A DNA stretch of 64,000 nucleotides from Nostoc indistinguendum CM1-VF10. Lineage in GTDB: Bacteria > Cyanobacteriota > Cyanobacteriia > Cyanobacteriales > Nostocaceae. The notes under the pieces were generated by a model. The model was not told where the DNA came from. It did no database searches and was given only the letters and a program-made list of their open reading frames with translations. The position numbers and the translations under genes were made by a program. Of the stretch, positions 57,215 to 64,000 are shown in pieces; positions within the stretch are counted from its first letter, which is position 1; each line of letters opens with the position of its first letter. The DNA lies in assembly GCA_019359215.1 (NCBI GenBank), contig JAHHHS010000014.1, positions 1 through 64,000 of the forward strand, given 5' to 3'.

Positions 57215-57599
57215 AGTGCTTAGTCTCGAAACGTTGAATTTCAATTAAATAACCACTGGGATCACGTAAAAAACAGTGGTAAATGTTGTACTTTTCATTT
57301 AGTGTCGGTGGGTTTTCAAATTTGATGCCACGTTCTTTGAGATATTCAAACCACTCATCCACTTGCTGCGTTACCAAGGTAAAAATAACACTTGATTGCT
57401 TATCGGCTGGAGGAGTTGATATTTCGCTTGCCTGGCACAATCCTAAGTATCCAGAGCCACTAACAGTATAAATTTGACAGGTTCCTTGGTCAAGCCATAA
57501 CTCAAATCCCAGCATTTCTTCGTAGAACTTTATAGATGCATTGAGATTATGGGTATAAAAGAAGGTAATTTGCTGTTCGATTTGCGGATGAGGAGACAT
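57213..57599 (-). CDS. VOC-fold (glyoxalase/bleomycin-resistance-like) protein
   Basis: 128 residues from ATG 57599 (MSPHPQIEQQ); the frame extends to 57644 but the longer start lies over the GTATATACCC motif and has no ribosome site. The VOC beta-alpha-beta-beta-beta pattern is seen twice: FFYTHNLNASIKFYEEMLGF and VTQQVDEWFEYLKERG. The end FLRDPSGYLIEIQRFE is the classic second half (DPxGxxxEi) with a metal-binding Glu. The substrate cannot be predicted. Confidence 0.8.
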   Translation of the reverse strand: MSPHPQIEQQITFFYTHNLNASIKFYEEMLGFELWLDQGTCQIYTVSGSGYLGLCQASEISTPPADKQSSVIFTLVTQQVDEWFEYLKERGIKFENPPTLNEKYNIYHCFLRDPSGYLIEIQRFETKH

Positions 57600-57605
57600 A
57601 AAATA

Positions 57606-57718
57606 CATTTGAGTATATACCCTAACGACATCTGGTGATCGCATAGGTAAAAATTAATTGATGTTAGAAACCTGTTACTACTCCAGAATGCCTTAAGTGC
57701 TTCTGGAGTTTCTTTTTG
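57606..57718 (+). ncRNA. Candidate small-RNA module A ending in a terminator
   Basis: Begins CATTTGAGTATATACCCT, carries ATAGGTAAA 37 bases on, and ends with the hairpin ACTCCAGAA (57680-57688)/TTCTGGAGT (57701-57709) followed by TTCTTTTT. The same order of blocks recurs at 58097-58210. No ORF inside. The call as RNA is an inference from terminator plus conserved blocks. Confidence 0.35.
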
Positions 57719-57857
57719 GAAAAAGCGATTGTGCCTACGCAATTTTCCAAATCATCCGGATATGCCAGAACCCGGCTGAATAAGGATACATACTGAATTA
57801 TCTATATCTAAATATGGGGCATCGCTTATTGGTGTACCCCTCCTGCCAAACAACTCT

Positions 57858-57894
57858 CGCAAAACAGCCTCAGTTCATCTAGGGCTGTTTTGCG
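57858..57894. terminator. 12-bp perfect hairpin
   Basis: CGCAAAACAGCC (57858-57869) and GGCTGTTTTGCG (57883-57894) pair perfectly around 13 bases. No long T-run follows, so it may be a terminator or an interspersed palindrome. It lies between the two candidate RNA modules. Confidence 0.5.
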
Positions 57895-58096
57895 TTACTT
57901 CAACAGGGCTTAGACAAAATATCCTTCAAACTCTCATTTCTCTATGTCGCATCACTTGCTACAACGGGGTGAAACCCTCAACGCACTGACTTTTCTGCGC
58001 CTCTGGGGTTCCTTATTCTGTAATTCTTGCGTAAGTGCTATCCAAACGAAAAAGTTGTGTAAATAAAAGCAGTTAATTTTCAGACATCCCTAACTG

Positions 58097-58210
58097 CATT
58101 TGGGTATATACCCTGATGACGTAAGATACTCTCACGGCGGAAATTTGGTATAGGTAAATGCGTATCTTTCCTGACTCCAGATTTGTCACAAACAAATTTG
58201 GGGTTTTTTA
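58097..58210 (+). ncRNA. Candidate small-RNA module C, related to module A
   Basis: Begins CATTTGGGTATATACCCTGATGAC, where GGGTATATACCC (58102-58113) is a perfect 12-base palindrome. ATAGGTAAA is at 58150. It ends with hairpin CCAGATTTGT (58177-58186)/ACAAATTTGG (58192-58201) and six T. Same length and block order as 57606-57718. No ORF. Inferred RNA. Confidence 0.35.
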
Positions 58211-58306
58211 ATTAGAGGGGAGCGATCGCTCCTGGATAAAATAATTATGAACACAATATTATTAGCGATTTTTATAATTCATTTATTAACGTGCATAAAA
58301 GTATAG

Positions 58307-58333
58307 GGTACGTCAACATTATGTTGACGTACC
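58307..58333. repeat. Perfect 13-bp-arm palindrome
   Basis: GGTACGTCAACAT, one central base, ATGTTGACGTACC. Resembles other interspersed Nostoc palindromes; it lies 25 bases past the stop codon of the oxidoreductase gene (minus strand) and may end its transcript. Confidence 0.65.
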
Positions 58334-58358
58334 TTGAATTATTTGACTGATGAAATGA

Positions 58359-59423
58359 TCAGGTGAAAACTTTGAGAAAGTTGACATTCTCTAAAAGTAA
58401 ATGACGCAACTGATGATTAATTTCATCAGCCGCAGCTAATCCAGAAAGCATCGCACCTTCTACAAGATTGCCGCCACACCAATCACCACAGCAAACTAAA
58501 GGTGAGGGACTTCCGGCAGACAAAAAAGCTTCGTGCCAAGGACGGCTAGGAAAGGCATAACGCCAACGATGTACTTGCATCCACTCGGGAGTATTCAGCC
58601 AAGGAAGGGAGAGAGATTCAGCTGCTCGTTGCAACATAAGTTGTCCGGCAGGTTGTAAATCTTGGGATTCTAGATGGCGTTGGGCGAAATTAGCGCTACT
58701 TTGCACTACAAAATGTGGTTGCTGAGGGTTAGAACGCTTGCTACTGTCCAAACCAATCCATGCTAAATCAGCATTATCCATAAAAGTTAGAGCTTTCCAC
58801 TGAGGGAGTGGTTGGGATGTGAGAGGATATCCAGCGATCGCACTAATTGAGGGATAAAATTCTACAGAACGCAGGTTATCAAGGAAGGCTGCATCCAATA
58901 CACTTTCTCCCAAAGGTTCCAACAGCATTACAGCTTGAGGTGCAGGAATAGCAACGACTATAGCTTTTGCAGTTAATTCTTCGTTACTGGATTCCAGAGT
59001 CAAACGCCAACTATTTTCAGGAGTCGGGGTAATAGCAACGACACGCTGATTCAGTAATATTTCTAAACCTGGGGCGAGAGATTTAGCGATCGCACTCATT
59101 CCTTCAGGTGCAACATATCGCGGACTGCGGTTTTTGGGTTCCGTTAAAAGAGCGTCTGCGGTGAGTTCATAAACCTCCTCTGTCCAAACTTCGAGGATAT
59201 GGCGCGATCGCAAAATCTCTACAAAACGTCCCAACAATTCCCCCTTTGGTTCCAAGTAACAAGCCCCATGATCCGCACAAGTTCCATGCAAGCGGCGTGT
59301 AGCCAGTCTTCCTCCCAAACCACGGGACTTTTCCACCACTAGCACCGAATATCCAGCTTGACTTAACTGCTGGGCGCAGACTAAACCGGCTATTCCGGCA
59401 CCAATCATTGCAATATCAGTCAT
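58359..59423 (-). CDS. Renalase-like FAD-dependent oxidoreductase
   Basis: 354 residues. N-terminal FAD motif IAMIGAGIAGLVCAQQLSQA with VVEKSRGLGGRLATRR, the arrangement of amine-oxidase/renalase flavoproteins. A C-terminal FAD-contact segment VCCGDWCGGNLVEGAMLSGL holds GD and the flavin-stacking region. The typical length and 'SRGLGGRxATRR' motif are as in bacterial renalases, which oxidise off-path isomers of NAD(P)H. The substrate here is unproven. No operon partner. Heptamer-like repeats lie upstream near 59440-59490. Confidence 0.85.
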   Translation of the reverse strand: MTDIAMIGAGIAGLVCAQQLSQAGYSVLVVEKSRGLGGRLATRRLHGTCADHGACYLEPKGELLGRFVEILRSRHILEVWTEEVYELTADALLTEPKNRSPRYVAPEGMSAIAKSLAPGLEILLNQRVVAITPTPENSWRLTLESSNEELTAKAIVVAIPAPQAVMLLEPLGESVLDAAFLDNLRSVEFYPSISAIAGYPLTSQPLPQWKALTFMDNADLAWIGLDSSKRSNPQQPHFVVQSSANFAQRHLESQDLQPAGQLMLQRAAESLSLPWLNTPEWMQVHRWRYAFPSRPWHEAFLSAGSPSPLVCCGDWCGGNLVEGAMLSGLAAADEINHQLRHLLLENVNFLKVFT

Positions 59424-59566
59424 GAGTCAATAGTCCTTAGTCATTGGTTATAGTTATTGATCATTAGTTATTCGTTATTATCAAAGGACAAAATTACTAC
59501 TAATGACTGCTGAAAGCTAATAGTAGAATAAGGTACAGAAAGCTGCACGGAAGGGAGGAAGGGAAA

Positions 59567-60409
59567 TTGGATGAAATGAGGGCCGCGCTAGAGTTAGCGA
59601 CTGAAGAAGAATTGCAAGACTTAACGGCAATTTTATTTAGTCGTAAGTTCAATCCTCTAGATTATGTACACACACCTGAACCCATCGAAGTGCAAAGCCA
59701 AGACCGCAAAGCTTGGTTAGATGCACTAGAGGATCGCTTTCGTTTTTTGGCGGCAGATGGAATGACAGTATTACGGGGACGCACAGGCGATGTAACTTAC
59801 AGACAAGCCTTAGTTCAAGTATGTAAGTATTTAAAAATTCCCTATTCTGATCAGCTGGCAACCATTGATTTAGAAGCAGAAGTATTTTTGCATCTGCTAG
59901 GACAGGTGTGGAAAAAATTGCCTGAACAGGAAAAACAAAAATTGACTCTCCGAGTGCAGCGTCACCTTGTCAAATCAGAACTAAAAGAACCGCTACCACT
60001 CTTATTGCAGCGTGACCCCTTGGGGTTGCTTTTCAAAGGCGGTAGTGCGATCGCGGTTACTTCTCTTCTCCAGCCACTTGTACTTAAGCAAATTGCCCGT
60101 CAATTTGCCATCCACTTTGCTACATACGAAGTAGCCAAACAAGCAGCAATTACAGGTTCAAAAGCAGCTACAACGCAGTTTAAAAGCTATGTAGCTATGC
60201 GAATGGCCCAACGAGGTATGACTGTAAATGCTGCTCGTTATGGGGCAGCCCGCAGTATGTTTGCTGTGATTGGGCCGATGATGTGGACTTGGTTTTTTGC
60301 GGATTTAGGGTGGAGAGCGATCGCCACTAACTACGGTCGGATCATCCCTACTATTTTCGCTTTAGCTCAAATTCGCCTTACTCGTGAGGAATGTTGGGAG
60401 CCAGCTTGA
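59567..60409 (+). CDS. YaaW-like protein (DUF3944-type), function unknown
   Basis: 280 residues from TTG 59567 (MDEMRAALELATEEEL), supported by GGGAGG 8 bases upstream and by family starts that I recall as MDEL; ATG 59576 is an alternative. The N-terminal half is helical with repeated ELxxLT; the middle holds DVTYRQALVQVCKYLKIPYS; the C-terminal half is Ala-rich with hydrophobic helices (AVIGPMMWTWFFADLGWRAIA) that may contact the membrane. It ends inside the next gene by 19 bases, so the pair is probably translationally coupled. No biochemical role known to me. Confidence 0.8.
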   Translation: MDEMRAALELATEEELQDLTAILFSRKFNPLDYVHTPEPIEVQSQDRKAWLDALEDRFRFLAADGMTVLRGRTGDVTYRQALVQVCKYLKIPYSDQLATIDLEAEVFLHLLGQVWKKLPEQEKQKLTLRVQRHLVKSELKEPLPLLLQRDPLGLLFKGGSAIAVTSLLQPLVLKQIARQFAIHFATYEVAKQAAITGSKAATTQFKSYVAMRMAQRGMTVNAARYGAARSMFAVIGPMMWTWFFADLGWRAIATNYGRIIPTIFALAQIRLTREECWEPA

Positions 60410-61707
60410 ACCAGGTTTTTTACTATTTCAAGTCTCGTTGGCGATCTTCTTGGAACTACTCTCTATGGGCACTGTTAATCTTCCCATTGAGTCCTTTATT
60501 CGGGGCTGTGACTATCGGTTTTGTCTCGTTAATCACTTGGCTGAAACAATACCGCACAATTAGTCGCCGCCCCATCAACTGGGGATTTGCCCTTTTGAGT
60601 GTGTTGCTAATCGTGAGTGCTGGATTTGCCAATGACAAGACAGCAGCTTTCCTTGGCTTATTTAATTTATTACCATTCTTTTTAATTTTCGCTGCCCATA
60701 GCGCTCTGATTCAAACATTTGCCCAATTACGGCAAATGGCTTGGGTTTTAGTGATCGGTTCCATGCCAGTGATAATTCTTGGTTTGGGGCAGTTATTTTT
60801 GGGCTGGAGTTTGAAATTAAAGATTTTGTGGGTTGTCTTAGCTTGGACGATCGTACCAGGAGGAAATCCGCCAGGCCGCATCGCTTCACTCTTCTTGCAC
60901 GCTAACACCTTCGCCGCTTATCTAGCGATAGTTTTCATCCTGGCTTTAGGGTTGTGGCTCGAACAATGGCAATTGGGGATTGGGAAGAATTCACTCCCCT
61001 TTCTCTTCCTAACTGTGGCAATAATAGCGAATTTCATTGCCTTGATTTTCACCAGTTCACGCAATGGGTGGGCGATCGCTATTTTTGCCTGTTTAGCTTA
61101 TGCACTCTACCAAGGTTGGCGCATTCTTGTGGGTGGAGTCGCTGCGATCGTCTCTAGTGTGCTTTTGGCCGCTTTTGCTCCCTCGCCAGTCGCTCAATTT
61201 TTTCGTCAGTACATTCCTACCTTCTTTTGGGCAAGATTAAATGACGATATGTATCCAAACAGACCAGCTGCTTTAATGCGAAAAACTCAGTGGGAGTTTG
61301 CTTGGTCTTTAGCTCAGGAACATCCTTGGACTGGCTGGGGTTTACGCAGTTTTAGTACACTCTACAAAGCCAAAATGCAGATTCCCTTGGGTCATCCCCA
61401 TAACTTATTTTTGATGTTATCTGCTGAAACTGGTTTTCCTAGTACTCTTTTATTTTGTGGTTTACTAGCTTGGATTTTGATTACAGGCGGACAATTACTA
61501 CGCAAGTCAAAATATATAAATGCAGAAGACAGGTTGATATTTTTCAGTTACCTGCTGGCTTTTGTTGGGTGGGTTCTATTAAATACAGTAGATGTAACCC
61601 TATTTGATTTTCGTTTGAATACGTTTTCATGGTTAATTTTGGCTGCTATTTGTGGAGTAGTACATCGTTATAACCAAGTTCACAGGCTTGGATCTCATCC
61701 AAATTAA
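60391..61707 (+). CDS. O-antigen ligase/polymerase-like membrane protein
   Basis: 438 residues with about 11-12 membrane helices. The Wzy_C/O-antigen ligase region lies between about residues 180 and 340, with FTSSRNGWAIAIFACL, RPAALMRKTQWEFAWSLAQE, then HPWTGWGLRSFS and GHPHNLFLMLSAETG (the usual loop with conserved Arg and His). Such proteins ligate or polymerise polysaccharide repeat units on the outer face of the plasma membrane. This agrees with the GDP-mannose and LCP genes in the window. ATG 60391 overlaps the yaaW-like gene by 19 bases. The transcript can end at the hairpin at 61898. Confidence 0.85.
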   Translation: MLGASLNQVFYYFKSRWRSSWNYSLWALLIFPLSPLFGAVTIGFVSLITWLKQYRTISRRPINWGFALLSVLLIVSAGFANDKTAAFLGLFNLLPFFLIFAAHSALIQTFAQLRQMAWVLVIGSMPVIILGLGQLFLGWSLKLKILWVVLAWTIVPGGNPPGRIASLFLHANTFAAYLAIVFILALGLWLEQWQLGIGKNSLPFLFLTVAIIANFIALIFTSSRNGWAIAIFACLAYALYQGWRILVGGVAAIVSSVLLAAFAPSPVAQFFRQYIPTFFWARLNDDMYPNRPAALMRKTQWEFAWSLAQEHPWTGWGLRSFSTLYKAKMQIPLGHPHNLFLMLSAETGFPSTLLFCGLLAWILITGGQLLRKSKYINAEDRLIFFSYLLAFVGWVLLNTVDVTLFDFRLNTFSWLILAAICGVVHRYNQVHRLGSHPN

Positions 61708-62021
61708 TCAGGAAATGACAAACAGCAACTTAAAATATCCATCAGTTCGTTTTCAGTGTATGCACTGGGGACATTTAGAGTTTTAAGTGACTAAAATTAC
61801 TATATTCACGTCTGTGAGTGTGACTAATAGTTATTAGTTACTGTTGCTGATTGTTGGGAAGGTGTGGGAACAACCCTTTGAGGTTTTCCTGCATGACGGG
61901 CATCTCTTGTAGATGCCCTTTTGTATATTTATTATTTTTCTTCAGTTAAAGTACAATTTCAAAAATATTCAATTTGACGGAATATCTGAAAATTTTTATT
62001 TTTCATAAAGGAACATAAAAC
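61708..62021. other. Intergenic region, about 310 bases
   Basis: Contains the terminator at 61898-61922 and, just before 62022, the ribosome site AAAGGAA of the broken gene. Otherwise AT-rich with no feature. Confidence 0.55.
61898..61922 (+). terminator. Rho-independent terminator
   Basis: GGGCATCT (61898-61905) and AGATGCCC (61911-61918) pair perfectly over loop CTTGT and are followed by four T. It probably ends the yaaW-like/O-antigen ligase-like operon. Confidence 0.75.
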
Positions 62022-62540
62022 ATGATTGCTGAAATTAAGCTAGGTCTCTGTAACCCGCCAGAGCCTATATATTTGTATGTAAAAAAATGAGAATTAAGCG
62101 GAGAATCTTACCTTTGGTAGAACTACGATATCAATAATAAAATAACTATTCCTGTGCAAAAAACAGGGCTGACTGGTTATATATCCGAACTTAAATTAAC
62201 GACGAAAGAATTTAGAGAAAAAGACAACCTTAAGTTAGACATCGTTGTTAGAGCCGATGAAATTTATATTGTTAGGACTGGAATAGAAACGAACTTTGCT
62301 AAAAGTTTCCTTTTAGCTGTATCTCTAGTCCAGGACTTTTCCAAGCCCCTGATTATCGCTGCAACTGCTGGAGAAGAGAATGTGGTTTTTTGTAACCTCT
62401 ATGACGCAGCGACTAAAAACCGGATTGACTCCAAATGGAATAAGGATGCTGATTGGTTGGCAATGATTGATAGTGTTCAAACTAAGTTGCAGACATCTAA
62501 AAATTCTCATATCGTCTCTGGTGAAGCAATACATTTCTGA
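62022..62540 (+). pseudogene. Hypothetical protein gene with two in-frame stop codons
   Basis: ATG 62022 has a good ribosome site (AAAGGAA 8 bases upstream) and reads MIAEIKLGLCNPPEPIYLYV, then KK and TGA at 62088-62090. The same frame continues ELSGESYLW, TAG at 62118-62120, then NYDINNKITIPVQKTGLTGY and on to the natural end at 62540. Both sides of each stop look like one continuous protein of about 170 residues (SGESYLW-x-NYD). The long piece (128 codons) can be read from a GTG at 62154 but without a ribosome site. I do not recognise the family. Either two nonsense mutations or a readthrough case. Confidence 0.6.
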
Positions 62541-62570
62541 AAAATCCTATAGGAATCCGCTTTAATTTCT

Positions 62571-62656
62571 GTTCGCGCAGCGTGGCGTAGCCATACCTCT
62601 TTGCATGGTGCGCGTTCGCGTCTCTGAAAGAGAAGCGTCTCGCAGAGAAGCGCGAT
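62571..62656. repeat. REP-like interspersed repeat
   Basis: GTTCGCGCAGCGTGGCGTAG followed by GGTGCGCGTTCGCGTCTCT and AGAGAAGCGTCTCGCAGAG, with several short inverted arms (CTCTGAAAGAG). Similar GCGTAGC-type sequences occur elsewhere in the window. Confidence 0.6.
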
Positions 62657-62762
62657 AGGCAGGGAGTGGGGAGTAGGAAATCAGCCTTTTCGAGTTGTAC
62701 GGAGTTTTTTCAAAAATCAAATATGAGTCTTACAGCGTATTTCAGGTAAATGAAGTACATGG

Positions 62763-62790
62763 GTAGAGGCACAACATGTTGTGCCTCTAC
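62763..62790. repeat. Perfect 28-base palindrome
   Basis: GTAGAGGCACAACA and its exact complement TGTTGTGCCTCTAC with no loop. Probably an interspersed palindrome of the same kind as 58307-58333. Confidence 0.7.
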
Positions 62791-62957
62791 GATTATCTGT
62801 ACCTCACTAACTCGCAATCTGCTGTATAGTATTTACGCGTTTACAAAAAAGACTAATTTAGCGCTGACATTGATGACTGCAATAACCAGTATGGTGTAAG
62901 CTCTCAGTAAAATGAGTGTGTCGGTAACGAAAAAAAGACGCATCCATAACCAACCTT

Positions 62958-63479
62958 ATGCTCACAACAGCTAACTTTCTTCAGTACACCCAATGGTCAG
63001 GCATCGCTACCTTGGTATTTGCTGCCTTAACAGTTTTGGCTTTTATTCTCAAATGGGGCATCCGCTTTCGGATGGTGGGTACGACTGGCTTTATGCTGGT
63101 GCTGACGGCTGGTTTATTTGCACTTTCGATAGTTCCCTTGAGTCGGACTGTCATTCCAGGAGCAGCCCGGTACACTCTAGTTTATGACAATGGGTCAACA
63201 CAAGCCGTGATTGCCACATCACCCCAAATTACACCCACACAATTAGAAGCAACTTTACGGCAAGCAGTTAGTAATTTGTTTTCTTCTGGTCGCTCAGGTA
63301 CACGCGAAGAGAATAACTTGACAGTTCGCGCCCGTACCATTATCCACCCGGAGCCAGGGACTTCTGTACCAGTTTACTTGGGTGAAGCCAAGCGATCGCT
63401 CGTTTCTCGCAAAAATTCTGCGATCGCAGTCGAAATTTACACAGAAAAATTCGCCCAATTGCCAAAACCTACCGCTTAA
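62958..63479 (+). CDS. ycf51: Ycf51-family protein
   Basis: 173 residues. Two N-terminal membrane helices (YTQWSGIATLVFAALTVLAF and VGTTGFMLVLTAGLFALSIV) followed by a soluble alpha/beta domain (YTLVYDNGSTQAVI, ARTIIHPEPGTSVPVYLGEA). This is the layout of Ycf51 (DUF2518), conserved in cyanobacteria and some algal plastids with no known function. Length is normal. It is followed by a G/C-rich repeat. Confidence 0.88.
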   Translation: MLTTANFLQYTQWSGIATLVFAALTVLAFILKWGIRFRMVGTTGFMLVLTAGLFALSIVPLSRTVIPGAARYTLVYDNGSTQAVIATSPQITPTQLEATLRQAVSNLFSSGRSGTREENNLTVRARTIIHPEPGTSVPVYLGEAKRSLVSRKNSAIAVEIYTEKFAQLPKPTA

Positions 63480-63936
63480 GCGAATGGGGCAGGGGAGGCA
63501 GGGCAGGGAGCAGGGAACAGGGAACAGGGGAAGAAGAACTATTGCTTAATCCCCAATCCCCAATTCCAATGCTTGTTACCAGAATGACATAATTTATTTT
63601 GTGTTTACCGATACATTAATAGTTATTCTTAGATTAAGATATTCACACTTTAGTGATTTTACTGTGGAAAAAGATCAATCAGCGTGCGGGTAATGGATAC
63701 TGACAGTTGTAATTTGTCAGTTGTTATCCTAATTGCCACTATTGACATTTTTACAATTTTTTGCAGCAAAGGGAACATAATCAGAGTGTACATTTCTCTG
63801 ACGCACCTATCCCTAGCTGGAATGACCATTATATAAATGATTCAGTTCTCAATCACTTTTCTTGAGAATCTGAGAGTGGTAATGTTAACTAATCATACGG
63901 TTATTCAAAACTTTGATAGTTCGGAATTTCAGGCTA
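63480..63936. other. Intergenic region, about 455 bases
   Basis: Begins with a 'gggcagggagcagggaacagg' tract (63484-63530). The rest is AT-rich, with an AACTGA/TCAGTT-like inverted stretch near 63700-63725; no gene recognised. A 28-codon frame from ATG 63882 has no protein character. Confidence 0.5.
63484..63530. repeat. G-rich 'cagggagcaggga' repeat tract
   Basis: Imperfect 7-8 base units of GGGAGCA and GGGAACA after the ycf51 stop. Same family as tracts at 17.3, 17.9, 30.2, 41.9 and 48.6 kb. Confidence 0.7.
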
Positions 63937-64000
63937 ATGGACATCACAGATTCGAGCAACATCGTTAAATGGCTTAATCAGTTGGCGATTAGCTCGGTTA
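63937..64000 (+). CDS. Start of an unidentified gene (runs off window)
   Basis: ATG 63937 opens 21 codons to the window end reading MDITDSSNIVKWLNQLAISS. The peptide is amphipathic and protein-like but too short to identify. No strong ribosome site precedes it, so the call is tentative. Confidence 0.3.
   Translation, partial: MDITDSSNIVKWLNQLAISSV

Larger units (their letters stand above)
62541..62957. other. Intergenic region with repeats, about 415 bases
   Basis: Contains the REP-like element at 62571-62656 and the palindrome at 62763-62790. The ycf51 promoter is expected in the last 150 bases. Confidence 0.55.

Noticed and set aside
1..64000. tRNA or rRNA genes
   Set aside because: I looked for T-loop GGTTCGA-type signals with cloverleaf context and rRNA-like blocks and found none; a covariance search was not possible.

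Overview
This window looks like chromosomal DNA of a filamentous, heterocyst-forming type cyanobacterium (Nostoc/Anabaena group). The octamer GCGATCGC (HIP1) recurs throughout. Heptanucleotide tandem repeats of the TAATGAC type sit at many gene ends, and G/C-rich 'gggagcaggggag' repeats and other interspersed palindromes are abundant. The gene content also fits: Ycf51, a cyanobacterial-type Hfq next to dapF, a 4-Cys Ser/Thr kinase, GAF-rich kinases with cyanobacteriochrome-like motifs, pentapeptide-repeat protein, bestrophin and UbiB-like kinase. No tRNA, rRNA, CRISPR array or prophage was seen.

Layout. 1-9.3 kb: the start of a methyltransferase leaving the window, a fused GDP-mannose pyrophosphorylase/phosphomannomutase-like protein, a small secreted protein, a decayed flavodoxin (isiB-like) start in front of an alpha/beta-hydrolase, a sugar-ABC ATPase, a flavoprotein monooxygenase and an SSB. 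9.6-15.2 kb: a methyltransferase, a double oligopeptide-ABC ATPase, the urease accessory set ureE-ureF-ureG, and a Uma2 nuclease gene broken by one stop. 15.3-23.3 kb: two paralogous PAS histidine kinases, the alkylation-repair pair ada-alkA, and the dapF/hfq divergent pair. 23.4-31.3 kb: a Kef-type antiporter, a Tat-exported PhoD phosphatase, a PEP-CTERM fragment, a clear MITE, an MFS transporter and an SDR. 31.3-37.9 kb: one giant 2206-residue cytosolic hybrid kinase with twelve 92-residue HAMP-type repeats and three receiver domains. 38-45.8 kb: a repeat-rich gap, a beta-barrel porin-like protein, MurJ, a four-GAF kinase with bilin-type Cys motifs, and a pentapeptide protein. 45.9-52.4 kb: cell-envelope and export genes (LCP family protein, a second mannose-1-phosphate guanylyltransferase, UbiB kinase, ABC-2 exporter). 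52.5-64 kb: a deleted Rpn-type nuclease gene, a Ser/Thr kinase, a hydrolase, bestrophin, a VOC protein, a renalase-like oxidoreductase, YaaW, an O-antigen-ligase-like membrane protein, a gene with two in-frame stops, and ycf51.

Themes. Several genes serve cell-envelope polysaccharide and peptidoglycan (two GMPPs, LCP, MurJ, O-antigen ligase, dapF). Signalling genes are prominent (four histidine kinases and one Ser/Thr kinase). Five decayed genes are visible: a flavodoxin start, an AAA-domain tail, Uma2, Rpn, and the 62 kb gene. Repeats have entered coding sequences or sit on start and stop codons in several places.

The most unusual signals are the 12-repeat HAMP kinase, a gap between bestrophin and the renalase-like gene with four plus-strand terminator-like hairpins but no plus-strand gene (including two related ~114-nt modules), a 167-bp MITE with perfect 16-bp inverted ends and 11-bp target duplication, and the bilin-type GAF kinase. 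All functional calls rest on reading motifs by eye; no database search was run.
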